Positions 33,977 through 42,102 of a DNA stretch of 55,730 nt are shown in pieces. The DNA is taken from assembly GCA_020635565.1 (NCBI GenBank), contig JACJZN010000011.1, forward strand, positions 1-55,730, written 5' to 3'. A model generated the notes under the pieces. That model worked only from the letters and a program-made list of their open reading frames with translations, searched no databases and was not told the origin of the DNA. Positions within the stretch are counted from its first letter, which is position 1; the number at the start of each line of letters is the position of its first letter. Source of the stretch: Flavobacteriales bacterium (GTDB taxonomy: Bacteria > Bacteroidota > Bacteroidia > Flavobacteriales_D > Parvicellaceae). A program made the position numbers and the translations under genes.

Positions 33977-35619
33977 TATTCTCCGTAAACTTTTTCACCT
34001 AGAATGTAGGTGCTTTTAACATAGGTTTCTAAAATCAATTCTTCTGGAACACTCAATATATCTTGAGATAAGATAATAAAATCTGCGTCTTTTCCAATTT
34101 CGAGCGATCCTTTATAAGTTTCTTCAAAGTCTGCCATAGCAGCCCAATAGGTCATGCCAAGCATAGCTGTCCAACGATTTAGAGCATTTTCCAACTGAAA
34201 ACCATTCTTAGGATTGCCTTCTAAGTTCTTGCGCGCTGTAGCAGCGTAAAATGTCTCTACAGGGCTAATGTTCTCAATAGGAAAGTCAGTACCTAGCGCA
34301 ATCATCAAATTCTGTTGCATGAGCATTTTATACGCATAGCTATCTTTAAGTCTTTTCTCTCCCAATCGATTTACGGCCCACAACATGTCTGATGTAGCAT
34401 GCGTTGGCTGGACAGATGGGATAATAGAGTTCTGACCGAATAGATCATAATCATCTGGATGGATGACCTGAGCATGTTCGATCCTCCATCTTTTATCATT
34501 CATTCCTCCTAAAACCTCTGCATAAATGTTTAACAATGTTCTAGCTGCACTATCACCAATACAATGCGTACACATTTGGAAATCTGTTTGATGGATGCGT
34601 TCAGCCATTTTTTTGAAATATGCGGCTTCCTTCAACATGAATCCATAGGTAATGGTATCATTTAGGTCATAATAAGGTTTTATCAAACAAGCAGATCTAC
34701 TCCCCAAGCTCCCATCTCCATAAAATTTGAATCCCCTAATGTTCACTCTTTCCGTAGTAATGGGTTCTCCAATGGTATCCAGATAATAGGCGAGATTTTC
34801 TTCATTATCGGACAACATTACATAGACACGGATCTTCAATGATCCTTCTTGTTCCATTTTTAGTAGAAGTTGAGCTTCATCTTTATTTAGTCCGGCATCA
34901 GTTACAGTTGTTAGTCCGTAAGCTAAACAGTCTTTTTGAGCTCTTAATATGGCCTGAGTTTTCTTTTCTTCAGATGCTTCTGGGATAATATCCAAGATCC
35001 TATCCACCGCATTGTCCATCAACATGCCAGTTAGCCTTCCTTCTAGAATTTCAATGTGTCCACCTGGTATGTAGGTAGTGTCTGTAATACCAGCCAGATC
35101 AAGAGCTTTTTGATTAGCTAGAGCGCCATGTCCATCGATTCTTCTAAGCAGTACAGGAGTGTCTGGGAAAGCAATATTAAGTAAAGCATTATTAGGAAAA
35201 CTCTGATCCTGCCAATCTGTGTTGTCCCATCCTCTTCCAACGATCCATTCTTCTGAGTTGCTTTGCTGATAGGTTTTACAGGCATCAACAATAGCCTCCA
35301 TTGATGGAAGGTCATATAGCTCGAGTTGCATTTTACTCAAGCCATAACCTAAAAAATGACAGTGAGCATCATACCATCCAGGCAAAATGGTTGCGGTACC
35401 GGCATCTATTACTTGATCGGCACTATATTTATTTAGGATCTGATTTTCCTTACCTAACTCAATGATCTTTCCATCTTTTATAGCCATGGCTTCGTATACT
35501 GAACTGTCTTGATCCATAGATACGATGTTTGCATTGCGAATGATCAAGTCAGCTTTCTCAGATTTATAGCAAGAATTTAGCAGAAGGACTACTGCTAAAA
35601 AAAAGAGGTTTCTAATCAT
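33976..35619 (-). CDS. YtcJ-type amidohydrolase, lipoprotein
   Basis: 547 residues. The signal peptide has lipobox L-L-N-S-C, then a composite urease-superfamily amidohydrolase: H-x-H motif in W-Y-D-A-H-C-H-F (about 84), G-F-K-F-Y-G-D-G-S-L-G-S with the likely metal-bridging lysine, C-T-H-C-I-G-D-S-A, E-H-A-Q-V-I, and L-G-T-D-F-P-I-E. It hydrolyses an amide or related bond in the envelope; the substrate is unknown. Its stop overlaps the M42 start. Confidence 0.92.
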   Translation of the reverse strand: MIRNLFFLAVVLLLNSCYKSEKADLIIRNANIVSMDQDSSVYEAMAIKDGKIIELGKENQILNKYSADQVIDAGTATILPGWYDAHCHFLGYGLSKMQLELYDLPSMEAIVDACKTYQQSNSEEWIVGRGWDNTDWQDQSFPNNALLNIAFPDTPVLLRRIDGHGALANQKALDLAGITDTTYIPGGHIEILEGRLTGMLMDNAVDRILDIIPEASEEKKTQAILRAQKDCLAYGLTTVTDAGLNKDEAQLLLKMEQEGSLKIRVYVMLSDNEENLAYYLDTIGEPITTERVNIRGFKFYGDGSLGSRSACLIKPYYDLNDTITYGFMLKEAAYFKKMAERIHQTDFQMCTHCIGDSAARTLLNIYAEVLGGMNDKRWRIEHAQVIHPDDYDLFGQNSIIPSVQPTHATSDMLWAVNRLGEKRLKDSYAYKMLMQQNLMIALGTDFPIENISPVETFYAATARKNLEGNPKNGFQLENALNRWTAMLGMTYWAAMADFEETYKGSLEIGKDADFIILSQDILSVPEELILETYVKSTYILGEKVYGE

Positions 35620-35788
35620 TCTGTAAAGTTAGAAAAAGATAGAATAGACAGTGGTTTCCTTAAATTATTATAATCTCTTTAATTCTAGAAGTTTCCGAAA
35701 ATAAGGAAAGGTAAGCTCTGAACAAAGTATGTGTAAGAATGATCTCCTTTAACATATTCAAAGAATTGTTGAATTAAATAGGCGTGTT

Positions 35789-36271
35789 TTATGGTTTATC
35801 TCTCCCTACGAATCGTTCCTTACCGTTCAAGAATTCAATAGATCTCAAAATATTCTTATTCAAAGATTCTGGTGATTTCAAATTAGCTAAATATCGAACT
35901 ATTTCCTTTTTTCTGGACGGTGATAGTTTTTCGAAAACAGATGCTGCTGAAGGGTTGTTTTCTAGCGCCTTCAGAAATGCTGGCGGAGTGCTTATTTCTC
36001 TTGATACAGGATCATAAGCAACACTTATTGATATTAGTTCACCAATTCTTTTCGGTGAATTCTTGAGCATTGAAGTATTGATGTATAACCTCCAATGACC
36101 GCTAAACTTAACCAGCGTTTGAGTATAAGGCTTGTCATTGATCTTTCCGTAAATTGGAATATGACCTTTAGTTTTGCCAGCATCAATAAAGATTCTAGAA
36201 AGTATCTCTTCTGGTACGAAAACAAAAGGGTTAACGCCAATAATATCTATCGCTGCTATAAATTGATCCAT
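35789..36271 (-). CDS. DUF1905/YdeI (OmpD-associated) family protein
   Basis: About 160 residues from the ATG at 36271 (M-D-Q-F-I-A-A-I-D); a longer TTG frame at 36301 is not supported. The N-terminal DUF1905 part (G-K-I-N-D-K-P-Y-T-Q-T-L, H-W-R-L-Y-I-N) is followed by the YdeI-like C-terminal part (S-P-S-R-K-K-E-I-V-R-Y-L). Members have been linked to bacteriocin or antimicrobial resistance, without a known mechanism. Transcription reaches it only from beyond the terminator at 36302-36338. Confidence 0.8.
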   Translation of the reverse strand: MDQFIAAIDIIGVNPFVFVPEEILSRIFIDAGKTKGHIPIYGKINDKPYTQTLVKFSGHWRLYINTSMLKNSPKRIGELISISVAYDPVSREISTPPAFLKALENNPSAASVFEKLSPSRKKEIVRYLANLKSPESLNKNILRSIEFLNGKERFVGRDKP

Positions 36272-36301
36272 GATCAAGTGCAAGATAATCAAAGATCTCA
36301 A

Positions 36302-36338
36302 GAAAAAGAGAAACTCCGACCGGATTAAGGTCGAAGTT
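36302..36338 (-). terminator. Intrinsic terminator after the ArsR/SRPBCC operon
   Basis: On the minus strand, AACTTCGACC and GGTCGGAGTT (10-bp stem with one G-T pair) flank a seven-base loop and are followed by a T-rich tail, TCTCTTTTTCT. It lies just after the SRPBCC stop at 36352. Confidence 0.65.
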
Positions 36339-36351
36339 CGAGATATAAATT

Positions 36352-36855
36352 CTATAGTTGTTGTCCGTCCAGATATTGGTCCAGATTTTCCATAGCCATT
36401 GTGAATCCTTCTTTGAATCCCATTTGGATTACTTTTTCTAAATCTTCTAAACTATGATATTGCGCAACAATGTTCACAATGGTTGTTTTTCCATTGGATT
36501 CAAAACTATTTGTCCAAAAAGTTCTTGGCATTGAATTGTCTATTTCGCCATCCTTGTTACAAAAGGCATCTAATCCAGCGTAGAATTTTTTTGGATTGAT
36601 CTCGCTGTAATTGTTGCTGCAATAATGAGCGACTCCTTCTGGCGATATCATCGCATAGAACCATCTTCCTCCTTCTCTGAAATCCATTGAAATGGTTTCT
36701 GTTCTGTAAGGTTTAGGAGCCCACCACTGATCTAGCAGTTCTGGTTTTGTCCATGCATCCCAAACAAGATCTAATCCTGCTGAGAACTCTCTTTTTACCT
36801 TTACTGTATTGTCGTTTTTGTCAACTGTAAAGTCAAATAATAGGTTACTTTTCAT
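36352..36855 (-). CDS. SRPBCC/AHSA1-domain protein
   Basis: 167 residues. The N-terminal F-S-A-G-L-D-L-V-W-D-A-W-T-K-P-E-L-L-D-Q-W-W and the F-R-E-G-G-R-W region, with a C-terminal long helix (G-F-K-E-G-F-T-M-A-M-E-N-L-D), are the AHSA1-like START fold that binds small hydrophobic ligands. The reading frame overlaps the end of the ArsR gene by 11 bases. ArsR plus SRPBCC is a frequent gene pair in which the regulator responds to an unknown ligand. Confidence 0.9.
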   Translation of the reverse strand: MKSNLLFDFTVDKNDNTVKVKREFSAGLDLVWDAWTKPELLDQWWAPKPYRTETISMDFREGGRWFYAMISPEGVAHYCSNNYSEINPKKFYAGLDAFCNKDGEIDNSMPRTFWTNSFESNGKTTIVNIVAQYHSLEDLEKVIQMGFKEGFTMAMENLDQYLDGQQL

Positions 36856-37171
36856 TTTCCTTTTTTTGTATGGTTTGTAATAAGTTATCTAGTTGTTCGA
36901 ATTTAGTTTCCCAGATCTTTTTAAATTGTTCAAGCCATTGATCTATTTCTTTCATTTTATCGATTTCAAGACGGTAGTAGATCTCTCTCCCTACTTGTTG
37001 ATTTGTAATGAGTTCACATTCAGTCAGTATTTTGAGATGTTTCGAAACGGCTTGTCTGCTTGTGTCAAAATGTTCGGCAATCGCATTTGGTGTCATTGCT
37101 TGCATCGCTATCAAAGCAATGATAGCTCTTCTTGAAGGGTCGGCAATGGCTTGAAAAATATCTCTTCGCAT
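36845..37171 (-). CDS. ArsR-family winged-helix transcriptional regulator
   Basis: 108 residues from ATG 37171 (M-R-R-D-I-F-Q-A-I-A-D-P-S-R-R-A-I). The helix-turn-helix is M-T-P-N-A-I-A-E-H-F-D-T-S-R-Q-A-V-S-K-H-L-K-I-L, the wing L-I-T-N-Q-Q-V-G-R-E-I-Y-Y. No metal-binding C-V-C is seen in the recognition helix, so it is not a typical metal sensor. It overlaps the SRPBCC gene, and a palindrome over its promoter suggests autorepression. Confidence 0.93.
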   Translation of the reverse strand: MRRDIFQAIADPSRRAIIALIAMQAMTPNAIAEHFDTSRQAVSKHLKILTECELITNQQVGREIYYRLEIDKMKEIDQWLEQFKKIWETKFEQLDNLLQTIQKKENEK

Positions 37172-37195
37172 TTTAAATATGAAACTAATTGGTTG

Positions 37196-37217
37196 CAAAT
37201 GTAAATGCAAACATTTG
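37196..37217. promoter_or_regulatory. Palindromic operator candidate for the ArsR-type regulator
   Basis: CAAATGT (37196-37202) and ACATTTG (37211-37217) form a perfect seven-base inverted repeat with an eight-base spacer. The left arm is part of the -7 box, so a bound dimer would block transcription of the operon. Confidence 0.5.
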
Positions 37218-37226
37218 GTTGCACAA
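37196..37226 (-). promoter_or_regulatory. Promoter of the ArsR/SRPBCC operon
   Basis: The minus strand reads TTG (37224-37226), 20 bases, then TACATTTG (37196-37203), 25 bases before the ATG at 37171. It matches the -33/-7 pattern. Confidence 0.5.
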
Positions 37227-37256
37227 GCTTTGAGTAATTTATTTTTTACGACAAGA

Positions 37257-39374
37257 TTAAATTCTCATTCCTATGATACAAACATCATCGATCTGCTCAT
37301 GTGGACCTCTATACTCCTCAAAAGTTTGATCAAGGATCTGTTGGTGTTGTTGAATAGGTTGATCTTGAATAGATAGAAGTAATTTCTTCATTTTAGAAGC
37401 CATGAATTTTTTCCCTTTATCGCCTCCGAATTGATCTGCAAACCCATCTGTGAAAATGTAAACTGTATCACCTTTATGTAATTCTACCTTCCAATTAGTA
37501 AATGGCTTTGGCTCAGCATATTTACCAATTGGTTGTTTATCTGGCTTTATTTCGAAAAGAATATGCGTTTCGGCTTCAACATTTGGAGCAACAGTTAAAG
37601 TCTTGTTAGAATCCATAGCAGAGGCATTCAATTCGTGTGGGCCTTCGCTTGATCTTACGATCCAAAGAGGGTTATTTGCTCCAGACCATTCTATAGTACC
37701 TCCACCGCTATCAGCTTTGGTTAGATTTCTGTTCAAGGCGATCAAGGATATGTCCATACCATCCTTTACTTCACTTTCACTTTTTTCGAATTGCTCAATA
37801 ACTAATTCTCTTGTTTTATCAAGTATCAATGACGGATTTAATAGTTCGAACTCCCTCACACTTCTATTAAGAGCATTGTTACAAACTACACTAACCATTG
37901 CACCAGGAACACCGTGACCTGTACAATCTGCCGATGCAAAAAGCAATTTATTCTGTTCCTGATGATATTCTAACCAATAAAAGTCACCCGCAATAATGTC
38001 TTTAGGCTTGTATAGAACAAAGGCTTCAGGCAGATTTTCGGCAAAGTATCGATCGGAAGGCAATATTGCTGTTTGGATCCTTTTGGCATAAGTAATAGAA
38101 TCAAGGATCTCAGTGTTTTTCTCTTCAAGAATGTGTTTTTGTTCTTCGATGATATGATTCTTCTGCTCAAGATCAGCATGTGCTCTTTTCTTAACCTGAT
38201 AGCGGTTATAGATCATAGCCGCTCCACCAATTAAAATCAGGAAGATAAATATCCCAAAACCGATATAGATCTTAACCATCTTTTCCTGAAACTCTTTATC
38301 TTTTTCCAATAGAGCGATTTGTTCCTTTTGGAGTTTCGCTTCCATTTCAGCCTCCATTTCGGCAATCTTCTTAGAAGCTTGATCATTAAAAATAGCTTCA
38401 TTAACCTCGATAAATCTTGTTTGATGAACGAAGGCAATTTCATATTGACCGACAATGGCATACAATTTAGCAAGTTCCCCGAGAGCAATCCTAAGTTCTT
38501 CCATTGCACCTATCTCATCAGCAATTTCGTGAGCTTTAAGGATATAAGTCATTGCTGAATCTATTTGATCCATGCTTTTGTAGTTTTTACCAATGTAATT
38601 CAAAGTCATGGCTGTTCCTTGCATGTCCTCAAGGTCCATTTTCATAGATAAAGCTTCTTTCAAGTACTCGTCAGCTTTTTTGTACTCTTTATTTATTGAT
38701 GCAACAACGCCCTTAATATCCATTCCAGATGCCTGAACATAAGTGTCCTCGTTCTTCTTTCCTATTTTGATAGCTTCATCTGCATATTTGGCGGCATCAT
38801 CGTAGGCTTCCAAGCGAAGATAGATCTGACTGATATAACTATAACTATCACCTTTTGCAATGTCACCACCATTTTCGAGCGCTTTATTGAAGTACTCAAG
38901 TGCTTTCTCATAATGTTCTTGGTTTAGATTGATAGTTCCTAGTCCATTATAGCAATGAGCCATACCATCATGATCTTTCATCTTTTCATAAATGTTCAGC
39001 GCTTCAGTGAAGTAATTTAATCCTTTGGTGAACTTTCCTTGAAGGATATAAATGTTTCCCATGATCACTGATGCTTCTGCAATTCCTTGGGGATAATCGA
39101 TCTTCTGTGCCATCTCAATAGAGGCTAGGAGTGATTTTTCACCGTCTTCATATTCATCTAGATAATAATGAGCATTGCCAATATCATTAAGCCCATTGAT
39201 CATATCTTTTGAGTCGGGCGAGGCCATTTTTACCAATTTTTCCGCATATTCTTTGGATAAATTCGGATCATTGTTGATAGCATCCTGTGCCATTTGATGT
39301 AGTTCTGAAGCTGTCTGAGAAGACAAATTCAGTACGAACAATAAAAGAGAGAGTAGATAAATAATTCTAAGCAT
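37257..39374 (-). CDS. TPR sensor with SpoIIE-type PP2C phosphatase output
   Basis: 705 residues. Signal peptide (ending L-N-L-S-S-Q), TPR repeats over about 25-320 (for example A-L-E-Y-F-N-K-A-L-E-N, A-E-A-S-V-I-M-G-N-I-Y), a membrane segment at about 371-390, a coiled coil (H-I-I-E-E-Q-K-H-I-L-E-E-K-N) and a C-terminal SpoIIE/PP2C phosphatase (about 430-705) with I-A-G-D-F-Y-W-L, D-C-T-G-H-G-V-P-G-A-M-V-S and I-F-T-D-G-F-A-D-Q-F-G-G. It probably senses a periplasmic partner via the TPRs and dephosphorylates a serine phosphate in the cytoplasm, for example on an anti-sigma antagonist. No such partner gene is in the window. Confidence 0.93.
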   Translation of the reverse strand: MLRIIYLLSLLLFVLNLSSQTASELHQMAQDAINNDPNLSKEYAEKLVKMASPDSKDMINGLNDIGNAHYYLDEYEDGEKSLLASIEMAQKIDYPQGIAEASVIMGNIYILQGKFTKGLNYFTEALNIYEKMKDHDGMAHCYNGLGTINLNQEHYEKALEYFNKALENGGDIAKGDSYSYISQIYLRLEAYDDAAKYADEAIKIGKKNEDTYVQASGMDIKGVVASINKEYKKADEYLKEALSMKMDLEDMQGTAMTLNYIGKNYKSMDQIDSAMTYILKAHEIADEIGAMEELRIALGELAKLYAIVGQYEIAFVHQTRFIEVNEAIFNDQASKKIAEMEAEMEAKLQKEQIALLEKDKEFQEKMVKIYIGFGIFIFLILIGGAAMIYNRYQVKKRAHADLEQKNHIIEEQKHILEEKNTEILDSITYAKRIQTAILPSDRYFAENLPEAFVLYKPKDIIAGDFYWLEYHQEQNKLLFASADCTGHGVPGAMVSVVCNNALNRSVREFELLNPSLILDKTRELVIEQFEKSESEVKDGMDISLIALNRNLTKADSGGGTIEWSGANNPLWIVRSSEGPHELNASAMDSNKTLTVAPNVEAETHILFEIKPDKQPIGKYAEPKPFTNWKVELHKGDTVYIFTDGFADQFGGDKGKKFMASKMKKLLLSIQDQPIQQHQQILDQTFEEYRGPHEQIDDVCIIGMRI

Positions 39375-39747
39375 TTTTCTTGAGCATTTTTTGTAAATGA
39401 TACCAGATGATGAAACCTATTCCTAAACAAAACAGAGATAAGGCGATCATTCTTGAATATTCGTAATAGATCTGCTGTGGAGTTTCATCGAAATTCAACT
39501 CACCAAGCATCCAGATCGAATTGGCACTTATCCAGCATACAACTGCAAGATTGTGATACAGATCAACCAGAGATTTTCTAGTAAGCCAAGCTATGTAAAT
39601 GGCTAACGAAACGGTTGGGAAAACCATAATTGTACCTAATGTCTTGGCTTGCATTACCCAACAAACATCCTTCATTAACCATAATACGATATGGAAATTC
39701 TCAAACTCTCTTACTTTCTTATCTTCACTTGGTTTTATGATGCTCAT
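39367..39747 (-). CDS. Hypothetical membrane protein
   Basis: 126 residues with three hydrophobic segments (about 40-57, 62-82 and 95-118). The N-terminus is hydrophilic (S-E-D-K-K-V-R-E-F-E-N-F-H). Its end overlaps the start of the TPR/SpoIIE gene by eight bases, so both are likely co-translated and it may be part of that sensor. No family recognised. Confidence 0.7.
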   Translation of the reverse strand: MSIIKPSEDKKVREFENFHIVLWLMKDVCWVMQAKTLGTIMVFPTVSLAIYIAWLTRKSLVDLYHNLAVVCWISANSIWMLGELNFDETPQQIYYEYSRMIALSLFCLGIGFIIWYHLQKMLKKNA

Positions 39748-39842
39748 GTCAATATTGCTAGAACTGTATGGCTAATGTAAGAAATATATTTATCGTGGTT
39801 TTTTGATTGAGTGGAAAATCAACAGATTGGATAAATACCTTG

Positions 39843-39850
39843 TATATTTG
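39843..39850 (+). promoter_or_regulatory. Promoter -7 element of mnmD
   Basis: TATATTTG matches TAnnTTTG exactly, 14 bases before the ATG at 39865, leaving a short leader. The nearest upstream TTG is 13 bases away, so the -33 is weak. Confidence 0.42.
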
Positions 39851-39864
39851 ACCTTAAATCAAGG

Positions 39865-40521
39865 ATGAAAATAGAATTGATCATATCAAATGATGGCTCT
39901 CATACGCTGTATTTGCCAGAGATGGATGAAACTTATCATTCCCGTCATGGTGCAGTACAAGAAGCGCTTCATGTGTTCATTAAAAATGGATTGATCCATA
40001 AAAGTAGAGATCGAAAAAATATCAATATACTGGAAATTGGATGGGGTACTGGTCTAAACTCATTGTTGACCTATAAGTCAGCAAAACAACTTGGGTTGAA
40101 TGTTAAGTACACGGGGATAGAAAAATATCCTGTTCCACTTGAGGTACTCGAGCAGCTGAATTATAAAGATTGGAATGAAGACGATTATCTGGAGAAAGTC
40201 TATCGGTCGGAATGGGAAAAGTTTGTTCCCATATTTGAAGGATTTGATTTAAGAAAAATAGCTAATGATGTTCGTTCGTTAGAATTTGATCAGGAATTTG
40301 ATCTGGTTTATTTTGATGCTTTTGGGCCAAGAGCTCAATGTGAAATGTGGGAAAAGGATGTATTTGATATCATTTTCAGTTCAATGAGATCAGGAGGTGT
40401 TTTTGTTACTTATTGTGCGAAGGGGCAGGTGAGGAGAGATCTTCAGGAATCAGGCCTTATCATAGAGAGATTACCAGGTCCTCCTGGAAAGAGAGAAATG
40501 CTAAGAGGTATAAAACCATAA
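39865..40521 (+). CDS. mnmD: MnmD-type tRNA (mnm5s2U34) methyltransferase
   Basis: 218 residues. The SAM-binding motif I-L-E-I-G-W-G-T-G-L-N and the F-D-A-F-G-P-R-A-Q-C-E-M-W-E-K-D-V-F signature are those of the MnmC(m)/MnmD domain, which methylates nm5s2U to mnm5s2U at the wobble base of certain tRNAs. In gamma-proteobacteria this domain is fused to a FAD oxidase (MnmC); here it stands alone, as in Gram-positive MnmD, so the amine-forming step must be done elsewhere. Its stop abuts the convergent peptidase-like gene. Confidence 0.9.
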   Translation: MKIELIISNDGSHTLYLPEMDETYHSRHGAVQEALHVFIKNGLIHKSRDRKNINILEIGWGTGLNSLLTYKSAKQLGLNVKYTGIEKYPVPLEVLEQLNYKDWNEDDYLEKVYRSEWEKFVPIFEGFDLRKIANDVRSLEFDQEFDLVYFDAFGPRAQCEMWEKDVFDIIFSSMRSGGVFVTYCAKGQVRRDLQESGLIIERLPGPPGKREMLRGIKP

Positions 40522-41283
40522 TCATCTTTCTTGATAATCTTCTCTGATCATTTCAAAAAAGTTTCTACTGAACCAAGGATCGAGATGTGCGTAGAAATCT
40601 ATGATCATGTCAAATTTGTGTTTCAGCACTTCGAATTTCTCCACTTGATTGTAGAAATCCTTATCAGGATTAAAGATGTTTTCGGCAAACGCATTGAAAT
40701 CGTTTTCCTGACTCGAACAAGCATATTCATGTAAAAAGCCTTTTGAAGCCCATTTATCCTGCAGGGATTGTGAGTCAGTATTATTCTTTAATGCTTGAAC
40801 ACCACCAGCGCCATAGGAGATTCCGTTTTTTTCAGCCCATTTGGATTTATCCAAAAGACTAGGGTAGTTTCTTAGTAGAATACTTGAAAATTCATGGTGG
40901 AATGACTTTTCCAAATAGAAGTTTGTGTACCCCATGGAAACGCCATTATTAGCGATATAAACAATGTCACTAGAATTTGTGCCTCCAAATTTTTGACCAA
41001 AGAACTCTATTGATTTCAAAACGTAAATACCTTTTAAGTTCTTTTGTAAGAACTCAATAGGATATTTTTTTAGTGCAGCAAGAACATTACGTTTGCTTCT
41101 TTCAATCTCACTGGTGTCTAGATCAACACCTTTAGCAGCAATTTCATCACTATGCCAACTTTCAGGAAAAGTATCATCATTCACTTCAAAGTAGATCGGA
41201 ATTTTTGTTCTGGGATCAATGAACTGAGCTGAACCTGTTAGGGAACAAAGTGTGATGAAGGATAGGATGAGGAACTTTATCAT
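40522..41283 (-). CDS. Putative exported metallopeptidase-like protein
   Basis: 253 residues from ATG 41283; the upstream TTG frame at 41316 is rejected. A signal peptide (ending S-L-T-G-S-A-Q) precedes a region with F-H-H-E-F-S-S-I-L-L near the middle and E-N-D-F-N-A-F-A-E near residue 200. In the Bacteroidota zinc-binding peptidases of the DUF family the first would read H-E-F-x-H; here the second histidine is replaced by serine, so activity is doubtful. A periplasmic or surface protein is likely. Confidence 0.65.
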   Translation of the reverse strand: MIKFLILSFITLCSLTGSAQFIDPRTKIPIYFEVNDDTFPESWHSDEIAAKGVDLDTSEIERSKRNVLAALKKYPIEFLQKNLKGIYVLKSIEFFGQKFGGTNSSDIVYIANNGVSMGYTNFYLEKSFHHEFSSILLRNYPSLLDKSKWAEKNGISYGAGGVQALKNNTDSQSLQDKWASKGFLHEYACSSQENDFNAFAENIFNPDKDFYNQVEKFEVLKHKFDMIIDFYAHLDPWFSRNFFEMIREDYQER

Positions 41284-41339
41284 TTGATGAAAATTAGGTT
41301 TTAAATGAAGTATCAAATTTTATTCCGAATTAAATGAGG

Positions 41340-41702
41340 TTATCTAAGGATCTTGTCCATTTTTCTCCCTTTTGCCAATTCGTCCACCAATTTATCCAGG
41401 TATCTAACCTTTCTGGTTAATTCATTGTCTAATTCTTCGATGCGATATCCGCAAATTACACCAGTTATCAGAGAAGCATTAGGATTTAAGTTGGCATTTT
41501 CAAAAAACTGCTCAAATGTAGCTTTGTCAAGAATCATCTGATCAAGATCCTTTGCAGAATAACCCGTGAGCCATTCTATGACTTGCAACAATTCATCTTT
41601 AGATCTACCTTTTTTTTCTACTTTGTTCAAGTAATGTGGATAAACTGAAGCAAAGGTCATCTTGGCTATCTTATCATTATGTTCTTTGGTTGTTGTACTC
41701 AT
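41340..41702 (-). CDS. DUF2200-family protein
   Basis: 120 residues, full family length. It begins H-N-D-K-I-A-K-M-T-F-A-S-V-Y-P-H-Y-L-N-K-V-E-K-K-G and has W-L-T-G-Y and I-C-G-Y-R-I-E-E-L, which are typical of the family. Function unknown; cytoplasmic. Its start overlaps the stop of the DUF1801 gene by four bases. Confidence 0.9.
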   Translation of the reverse strand: MSTTTKEHNDKIAKMTFASVYPHYLNKVEKKGRSKDELLQVIEWLTGYSAKDLDQMILDKATFEQFFENANLNPNASLITGVICGYRIEELDNELTRKVRYLDKLVDELAKGRKMDKILR

Positions 41703-42091
41703 TTTAGTCTATCCAATTTACCTTTTTTCTTCACGATATTTTTATAATCCCATTGAATTTCCTCTGATTTCTTGATCCATTTTTTTAAGTCACTTTCGCT
41801 GATCTCTTCAACGGAATTATAAAAGATCGATGCATCTTTAAATTTACCAGTGCCGACAGTTAATCGGTCTTCGTCAAAACTTGCACCACTCCAGAACATT
41901 AGTCTGATCCCTGCTTTTTGTTTGCTGTAACCAACTATTGGATTGCCATCAATGAACCAAACGGGGTGCGAATGCCAGATCTTATTTTCTGTGTAATTCA
42001 ATTCACGGTCAATTATTGTAGCTAAAGAGTCACAGATAATTTGATCTTGTGAGTCGAGAGAATTGTTATAGTCATTAAAAACTGTTTTCAT
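41699..42091 (-). CDS. DUF1801-family protein
   Basis: 130 residues, YdhG-like fold. The motif K-I-W-H-S-H-P-V-W-F-I-D-G-N-P-I-V-G-Y and F-W-S-G-A-S-F-D-E-D are characteristic. Family members resemble frataxin-like iron-binding proteins, but no activity is proven. It is translationally linked to the DUF2200 gene by a four-base overlap. Confidence 0.88.
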   Translation of the reverse strand: MKTVFNDYNNSLDSQDQIICDSLATIIDRELNYTENKIWHSHPVWFIDGNPIVGYSKQKAGIRLMFWSGASFDEDRLTVGTGKFKDASIFYNSVEEISESDLKKWIKKSEEIQWDYKNIVKKKGKLDRLK

Positions 42092-42102
42092 TTAATAATG
42101 AT

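Noticed and set aside
37603..37917. A 104-codon plus-strand frame inside the SpoIIE phosphatase domain
   Set aside because: Antisense shadow of a conserved domain; no start signals or motifs.
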